Both the position numbers and the translations under genes were made by a program. From positions 379,190,586 to 379,254,585 of the forward strand of contig OY856186.1 in NCBI GenBank assembly GCA_963693315.1: a stretch of DNA of 64,000 nucleotides, given 5' to 3'. Source of the DNA: Diogma glabrata. Its lineage: Eukaryota; Arthropoda; Insecta; Diptera; Cylindrotomidae. Below the pieces are notes generated by a model that had not been told where the DNA came from, made no database searches, and worked only from the letters and a program-made list of their open reading frames with translations. Shown here in pieces: positions 57,340-64,000 of the stretch (position 1 is the stretch's first letter; each line of letters opens with the position of its first letter).

Positions 57340-57482
57340 ATTAAGTGAAGCATAAAATCTTGTATGCACCACTGGCGTTACTTAGTATTACGCCCATCAA
57401 GCAACATCGATCACTCGGACCAAAGGCCCTCGTAGATTTCGTCGCTTTCCGGGTGTAATAACCTGCATAACGCACTTGGTAC
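57340..57482. repeat. Repeat copy 2 (CCACTGGCGTTAC family)
   Basis: Shares GCACCACTGGCGTTAC, the TCGTCGCTTTCCGGG core and ATAACGCACTTGGTACAT with copy 1. The preceding sequence (GTGAAGCAT) also matches 56240-56250, so copy 1 was opened by an insertion. Confidence 0.7.
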
Positions 57483-57941
57483 ATAAAAAGCTATTTCTAC
57501 TAACCAGAACATCACGTACAAAGGAAATAAAATTGAACTCTGTTTCCTTAGATGAGATTTGCTTCTGGATATCTATAGGAAAGGCTACACGTTTCGAAAA
57601 TAGTTCTTATTTAACAAACCGTCGTAAAGATATTTTATTTTGATTATACTCATTAAGGACATATTTGGGTTATATGGGCGTTATTATTGTAAATATAAAC
57701 CTTGAACCTTATAGCTGCTTACCAATTCATTAAAATAACGTTACCCATATAGTGCTGTAGAGTCATAGTCATTAACGGTAACTTAAAAAGCTTAACTAAT
57801 TTTCATCTTCAACATAATACACTTAGACTGTTTTGACTTTTGCATAAAGTTCAAGCAGAAGTATGATGTTTAAGAAAAAATAATTGCGCAGTACAAAAAT
57901 TAAATTAAATTGACTAATTAATTTTATTGTCTATTTTTTAG

Positions 57942-57977
57942 GAGCAAAACCAACGCAAGAGACGCAAGAGCGAATAA
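57942..57977 (+). CDS. BI-1: Candidate last exon of Bax inhibitor-1
   Basis: After TCTATTTTTTAG the frame reads EQNQRKRRKSE and stops at 57975-57977. Joined in phase 0 to ...LTQK at 43371 it gives a charged TQKEQ... tail like that of other BI-1 proteins, and a total of about 236 residues. The implied intron is about 14.6 kb and full of transposons. The acceptor, phase and peptide all fit, but the exon is only 36 coding bases, so chance cannot be excluded. Confidence 0.6.
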   Translation, partial: EQNQRKRRKSE

Positions 57978-59480
57978 AAATTTGGTTATATAATTTTCTT
58001 TTTTCACAAGTTACTAACTTTGTATACAGATAAAAATAAAAATAGAGAAATTTATGGTACAATTATCTTATTTACTCATATACTTTCAATTTCTTAATTA
58101 ATTAATATAAAGCATAAAAATTTTCTTTGGTTCGGATAAAAAATTAGAAAAGAAAATTTATTTTTATTAATTAAGTTAACGTTTACATATTTTCCTTAAC
58201 AAATGAATTTTATAAAATATTTTGATTGGATTTTTCTTTGTTTTATTTTTTCATTTGTTTTGAATTAAATTAAAAATAATTTATATTGGTAAAGAGAACT
58301 GGATATGTTTAAACATATATATTTAGATGTGAAAAATTAAAATGTAAACATATTTAACTTTAATATAATGGAATAATGTATTTTAATTGGTATTTTTACG
58401 ATATTAAAATAAACTTAAGAAATTGATAAACAGGATTTGGAATGATGTCTTTATTACCTTTTTGTCCTTAACATGTTGATTAGTCAATTGCTTTAGACGT
58501 TCATCCATATTAATCATCATATTTGCTGTGAAACTATTTTAGTTAGCTTTACATTGTCATGATATATATTATATAAGAAAGGAAGTGCAAAATTAATCCG
58601 CATGAATTCGTTCCAGTTGAGAGAAGAAAATTATTAACACGATTTGACACCAACATTTAAAAAAAAGTTGGGATATACATACATACATAATAAAAAGCAA
58701 CTTAATGCGGAAAAAAAATCCGAAAAAATTCTTTTATTAAACGATTGATAATCATTTTTTCTTATCCATTCCTCCTTATTAAGATCAATGTCAATTTAAA
58801 GTATTATTCAAGTTTGTAAGAAACCGATAATGCATACTTTAATTCGGAAGATAATTGCAATCCACTTGAAATATTTCGTAGACAAAAGAAATTTCAAAAA
58901 AAAAGATTTGTTAATTGAAATCACCTCAACAAAAGTGTTAAATTGGTGACCCTAAATTGATCGCATAAAATAATAACAAGCAATATACGTAATTGATAAA
59001 ATATCAACAACAAATTAATCAGCTACAAAGGGTAAGGGGGATTGTATCTAAATTTCTTTAAAAATTTCATGTCGCCTTGTGAAAAAACTAGTGAAAAGAT
59101 AAAATAATAAAAAACAGGTATTCATTTTTTTTATAATACTAACGACTATCGAAGTTTCAAGAAAACCGGTATTGGTCTGATTCAAATTTTTTTAGTTTTA
59201 TCGGTGACTTAATTTAACTTTCCATCGAAATGTGGGTTTTAATTATTGAGAAAGAGAGTGCCCCGCATGATCAAGGAAAATACCACTACTTCAGCTATAC
59301 CTAGGTTACCTAGAGAAATTAGTGGTGGAAGTAAAATGACAGCCGTCATAGCGTTGATGTAAGGTGCAATGTTAGAACAACGTTATATTACGTTGGGGAA
59401 TTTATATTTTTTTTATTTATCAAATAAATATCAACTGCAATTTTTTATTTATGAATTTGATTTTATCAATTTTTAAATAT
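57978..59480. other. Probable BI-1 3' UTR and intergenic DNA
   Basis: AT-rich, no gene visible. AATAAA-type signals occur (for example near 58408), but none can be assigned. Confidence 0.4.
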
Positions 59481-59496
59481 TTGTTGGTATTTTAGC

Positions 59497-59555
59497 AGTC
59501 ATGGCCGAGCGCATTTAAAAAAGATGGACGTGGATAAAACTCTCCGTCGTGATAA
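59497..59555 (+). repeat. tRNA-like 5' fragment
   Basis: GCAGTCATGGCCGAGCG resembles the 5' end and D arm of a tRNA-Leu or tRNA-Ser. No T arm or B box follows, so this is a fragment or a chance match. Confidence 0.35.
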
Positions 59556-60299
59556 ATACATATATATTTTTACTTTAATAATTTACCATATTTAAAGTGT
59601 CTTATTACCATATTTAAAGTGTCTAAAATGTGTTTCAAACCAAGTGCTTCAATAATATATAATATATGATATATAATAATGGTGGTATTTTAAAAATAAT
59701 TTAATTTTTCTAATTAAAAGATTGAAAAAATCAGGAAAATAATTTTTTTTCTCTTGAAAACTTCTCGTAATTTATGGCTTTCAATTCGATACATTGTTGT
59801 GTCGTTGTTTATTTTTATTACTTTTTAGGGTTCCGTTTTTTATACGGAACACTATTGGTGAGAGTAAAACGAGTTTTTCACATTATATCGATTATCTCGT
59901 AAACTATAAATGCTATGGACTTGAAATTTGAGGTGCGTATAAAACTAATCTGTCCACATGAAATGACGAATACAAATAAAACTAAAGTGGTTTTCGTTTG
60001 GTTTACAGGGGTTCGATGTGAGACCTTTGAGAAAATAGATTTTTTTATAGATTCAAGTAGGGTATCATATGAAAGGGCTTCATTTCAGTATTCTTTAAAA
60101 ATTTGTCTTGGAATTTTACACCTCACCATTTTTTGTATAATTCTGAATAATGACGTTTTTTTCGTGTTTTCTTAACTCGATTAGCTCCGAACCTAACTGA
60201 TCGAAAATTTTCAAATGTATTTGGAATGATAGAAAAATTAGTACAGTTTTAATAAAAAATATATAAAAGTGTCATATTCTCATAATTAGATTTATTAAG

Positions 60300-61905
60300 G
60301 GGGTGGAAATAAGGAGGGGTAAAAACACTATTTAAAATGTGGTCAAGTGGGGTGTCATTTGAAAGAGCACCTAATTTAAAAATCATTGCAATTTTTTTTA
60401 GAATTTTGCAATGCACAGTTTTTGAGTTATTGTCAAAAACATACCGTTCCCCCCCCCTTCGTTTCGACACTGATTGACAGAAAAATTTGGAAAAATTCAC
60501 AGAGTTAAGAAATTCGGTAAATTTTGTATGAAAATTATACCGAAGTCTCAAATAATTATATTTCTGTGTGTTTAGGGGACCGGTGTAAAGAGGGTAAAAA
60601 AAAAACTTTTTTGACCCAAGCGAGTGGGGTGTCATTTGAAAGAGCACCTAATTTAGAATTCGTTGCAGTTTTTTTTAGAATTTTTCGGTGCACAGTTTTT
60701 GAGTTATGGCCAAAAAAGTGCAAAATTCAAACCGTTCCCCCCCCCTTCGTTTCGACACTGATTGACATAAAAATTTGGAAAAATTCACAGAGTTAGGAAA
60801 TTTGCTAAATTTTGTATGAAAATTATAGCGAAGTCTCAAATAATTATATTTTTGTGTGTTTAGGGGACCGGGGTAAAGAGGGTAAAAAAAAAACTTTTTT
60901 GACCCAAGCGAGTGGGGTGTCATTTGAAAGAGCACCCAATTTAGAATTCGTTGCAGTTTTTTTTAGAATTTTGCGGTGCACAGTTTTTGAGTTATGGACA
61001 AAAAAGTGCAAAATTCAAACCGTTCCCCCCCCCTACGTTTCGACACTGATCGATAGAAAAATTTGAAAAAATTCACAGAGCTAGGAAATTTGATAAATTT
61101 TGTATGAAAATTATACCGAAGTCTGAAATAATTATATTTCTGAGTGTTTAGGGGACCAGGGTAAAGAGGGTAAAAAAAAAACTTTTTTGACCCAAGCGAG
61201 TGGGGTGTCATTTGAAAGAGCACCTAATTTAGAATTTGTTGCAATTTTTTTTAGAATTTTGCGGTGCACAGTTTTTGAGTTATGGACAAAAAAGTGCCAA
61301 ATTCAAACCGTTCCCCCCCCCTACGTTTCGACACTGATCGATAGAAAAATTTGAAAAAATTCACAGAGCTAGGAAATTTGGTAAATTTTGTATGAAAATT
61401 ATACCGAAGTCTGAAATAATTATATTTCTGAGTGTTTAGGGGACCAGGGTAAAGAGGGTAAAAAAAAAACTTTTTTGACCCAAGCGAGTGGGGTGTCATT
61501 TGAAAGAGCACCTAATTTAGAATTCGTTGCAGTTTTTTTTAGAATTTGGCGGTGCACAGTTTTTGAGTTATGGACAAAAAAGTGCAAAATTCAAACCGTT
61601 CCCCCCCCCCCTACGTTTCGACACTGATTGACAGAAAAATTTGAAAAAATTTACAGAGCTAGGAAATTTGGTAAATTTTGTATGAAAATTATACCGAAGT
61701 CTCAAATAATTATATTTCTGTGTGTTTAGGGCACCGGGGTAGAGAGGGTAAAAAAAAACTTTTTTTGACCCAAGCGAATGGAGTGTCATTTGAAAGAGCA
61801 CCTAATTTAAAAATCATTGCAATTTTTTTTAGAATTTTGCGGTGCACAGTTTTTGAGTTATGATCAAAAATGTTCAAAATTCAGACCGTCCCCGCGTGTA
61901 TCAAA
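60300..61905 (+). repeat. Tandem array, about 288 bp x 5.5
   Basis: GTGTCATTTGAAAGAGCAC recurs near 60353, 60630, 60918, 61206, 61494 and 61784, a spacing of about 277-290 bp. Each unit has a C homopolymer (CCGTTCCCCCCCC), TTTCGACACTGAT, ATTATACCGAAGTC and GGGTAAAGAGGGTAAAAA. The repeated MLFQMTPHSLGSKKF open frames on the minus strand come from this array and are not genes. Two diverged units follow at about 62580-63060. Confidence 0.92.
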
Positions 61906-62154
61906 TATTTATTAATCGTTTTGAAAGGGTAGGAGTGGTAAGGTGAAATAAAGCTTTTTTAACCCGAATAGCAATATCGAGTGGGACTGGCGTGTACATT
62001 TTTAGTCATGTCATCCTTTATACTGATTCTTAGAGCAATTCTTAATTTTGCAACTCTTTTAGAGTGAATATAACCAGTTATCCAAAAGAAAGAAGACTTT
62101 ATTTCAAAATTATCACGGTCCTTTACTATCTATTGTATATTGTATTGTATTGTA

Positions 62155-62410
62155 TGCCATAAGTGGGCCCAAAAGGTGGCGTAAATTCTCAAGGTTCAAA
62201 TCAGATTGATGTGATTTGTTAGTTTGTGTTAAGATCCACGTTTGTAATCCATTCATAATTACTGGCTTATTAAATTTCTTGTATAACTTTAGAAAATGTT
62301 GAGTTTTAATTGAATGGTAAGTTCGATAACCTGCAATTATTTTAGGGTTAATATTTGTTTAATATGCTATTGTTTAAGTCAAACATTGATCTTTTGTTAA
62401 TTTTAAATAT
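62155..62410 (-). mobile_element. Decayed RT fragment of the LINE family at 28550-31165
   Basis: Colinear with about 28915-29180: AAGTGGGCCCAAAAGGTGGC, AAGATCCACGTTTGTAATCC, TTGTATAACTTTAG and GTTTAAGTCAAACATTGATC. It separates the regular array from the diverged units, so it inserted in, or was captured by, the repeat element. Confidence 0.72.
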
Positions 62411-63310
62411 TGTTAAAATTATACGTTGTTTTTCAAGCACCGACCTAAATGTCGAACTTATGTAATCTAACACAAAAAAATTGTTGCTATAGAAAGAACT
62501 GAAAATTTTAGTAAAGCGATGAGCCTATAAGTTTATGGAACACGAAAAATATAGCGAAGCTTCAAGTGATTTTATTTCTATGTGTTTAGGGGATGGGAGT
62601 GGGGAAGGGTGAAAAATTGTTTTTTGACCCGCATGAGTGGGATGTCATTTGATAGAGCACCAAAATTAAAAAACAATACAGTTTTTTTAGAATTTTGCGA
62701 TGCACCGTTTTTGAATTATTCTCAAAAAAGTTCAACAAAAAGTTGGTCCCCCCCCCTATACGTTTCTTCGTTGATTGACAGAAAAATTTGAAATGAAAAA
62801 ATTCATAGAGATAGGAAATTTGATAAACCCTTAACGAAAAATATAGCGAAGCCTCAAGTAGTTTTAATTCTACGTGTTTAGGGGATAGGAGTGGGGAATC
62901 GTGAAAAAAAGGTTTTTTGGCTCGCATGAGTGTCATTTGAAAGAACACCAAAATTAAGAAACATTACAATTATTTTAGAATCTTGCGATGCACAGTTTTT
63001 GAATTATTGTCAAAAAAGTCCTATTTTTAGCGTTAACACCACTCCACCCCTAAATTTCGTCGTTGTTTAACAGAATTGAGTCGTTCCTTAGCTACCATAA
63101 ATAGCTATGGATATCATTTAACCTAAAGTAATATTTTTTATATCATTTCGATCAATTTAGATGAGATTGACATTAACTATTGATATTTACGATGAACCAT
63201 TTAGTTTTTATGTGTCTATGGTCTGGCAATATAAACCCTTTACAATACAACTTTATGTTAATTATTTTGATATTGTTTTCTTTACATTCACGGAACCCTT
63301 GACGAGCGAA

Positions 63311-64000
63311 TTTTATTCGCACTTGTCTGACTTTTTTTTCATTTAAAATTAAAATGAAATTAAACCGTAGTTATTTTAGTCGATGAAAATTATTAACATT
63401 TTTAAAAAGGTTATAGAATTTATCTGATTTTTGTAGTGTTAAATTAAGAAACGATCTAATCAACAAGTCGTGGTAAATAAGCCGTGTTCGATTTGGCTGA
63501 AACAACTGAAGCAACTGAAAAATTAAATGCAATTGTCGTTGTTTTTTCAGTTGTTTCAGTCAAATCGAACGCACCTATAGTTGGGTATAATTATGTAAGA
63601 GGATTTCGTGTTTCTTGTTTTGATTAAAAAAAAAAAATTTTGTTTGTTGATTTAGAGAAAATAAAAAATTTATCAAAATGCCATTACCAGGAATAAATGA
63701 ATGTAAATAAAATGGAGTATTTTAGTTTAAATTTCATAATATAATTAATGAAAATGCAGATTTGTTAGAAATAAAGATACAAATTTCGTCAACTTGGAAA
63801 GGTGTCATGGCGTGTGAAATATTATTCTTAAAAAACATTGATAACATTTTTGTTTCTTAAAAAAACTGATGGTTTGATATCTTAGGTTCGCTATTCGAAA
63901 TAATTGAATTTTCATATATATATATATATATGAGATTAGCTGAGATTTGGCATTAATTTAATTTAGTTTTAATAATTTTAATGAAAATAGAACTTCGAAT
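63311..64000. other. Right flank: no gene; small hairpin inside
   Basis: AT-rich to the window end with a short (AT)n at about 63915-63932. The only structure is the hairpin listed separately. Confidence 0.45.
63488..63573. repeat. Hairpin MITE-like palindrome
   Basis: GTTCGATTTGGCTGAAACAA at left pairs with TTGTTTCAGTCAAATCGAAC at right with one mismatch. The loop is about 35 bases. Likely a very short palindromic MITE. Confidence 0.75.

Larger units (their letters stand above)
59826..63310. mobile_element. Repeat element with AGGGTTCCGT/ACGGAACCCT ends and an internal array
   Basis: The left end is TTAGGGTTCCGT and the right end ACGGAACCCTTGACGAG, followed by the hairpin GCGAATTTTATTCGC and ACTTG. 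Similar ends (ACGGAACCCTT..., hairpin, CACTTG) are common in dispersed insect repeats. The interior is mostly derived from one unit that expanded in tandem. No transposase was found; the class is unknown. Confidence 0.6.

Noticed and set aside
60249..61801. Repeated MLFQMTPHSLGSKKF-type ORFs on the minus strand
   Set aside because: They repeat with the 288-bp satellite period and have no similarity to a known protein; the complementary strand gives similar spurious frames.

Overview
This window is AT-rich eukaryotic DNA, most likely from an insect. It holds two single-copy host genes with introns (YEATS2/D12 and Bax inhibitor-1) in a dense, nested landscape of arthropod-type transposons: Ty3/gypsy, BEL/Pao, Jockey-superfamily and other non-LTR elements, mariner, hAT, a Transib-like element and many MITEs. 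Order and species cannot be fixed from the sequence alone. A run of 200 N at 16301-16500 is an assembly gap.

Region 1 (1-10168) is a tandem pair of Ty3/gypsy elements sharing the middle LTR. Copy 1 is cut by the window start and has lost the integrase core. Copy 2 has a complete gag with an N-terminal SAP domain and a possible -1 frameshift site at the gag stop, but its pol is broken several times. A small inverted-repeat element sits in the middle LTR.

Region 2 (10169-19430) has short tandem repeats, a decayed BEL/Pao pol copy (A, 11345-16300) carrying a hAT element with an exact 8-bp target duplication, the gap, fragments of a Jockey-superfamily LINE, a 330-bp tandem array and a long (AT)n tract.

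Region 3 (19440-31972) is one BEL/Pao gag split by successive insertions: a 3.25-kb LINE with a 13-bp duplication, a foldback element, and a Transib-like element with CACAGTG ends and a CGCCG duplication. A 2.75-kb inverted duplication is laid over this. It ends in short LTR-like repeats; one carries a tRNA-Leu-like primer-binding site, and its inverted partner is fused to about 42 nt of tRNA-Leu sequence.

Region 4 (32013-35095) is a second, more deleted BEL/Pao pol copy (B), followed by a (GA)n tract.

Region 5 (35450-42617) holds YEATS2 on the minus strand, a probable ATAC-complex histone reader, and a field of nested MITEs.

Region 6 (42618-57977) holds Bax inhibitor-1 on the plus strand, with two early exons and a candidate last exon about 14.6 kb downstream. 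The large intron contains LINE remnants, palindromes and a mariner element inside a three-copy repeat.

Region 7 (57978-64000) is mainly a roughly 3.5-kb repeat with mirror-image ends and an internal tandem array of about 288-bp units. Apart from the two host genes, the coding stretches are transposon-derived and mostly inactivated by stops, frameshifts and deletions.
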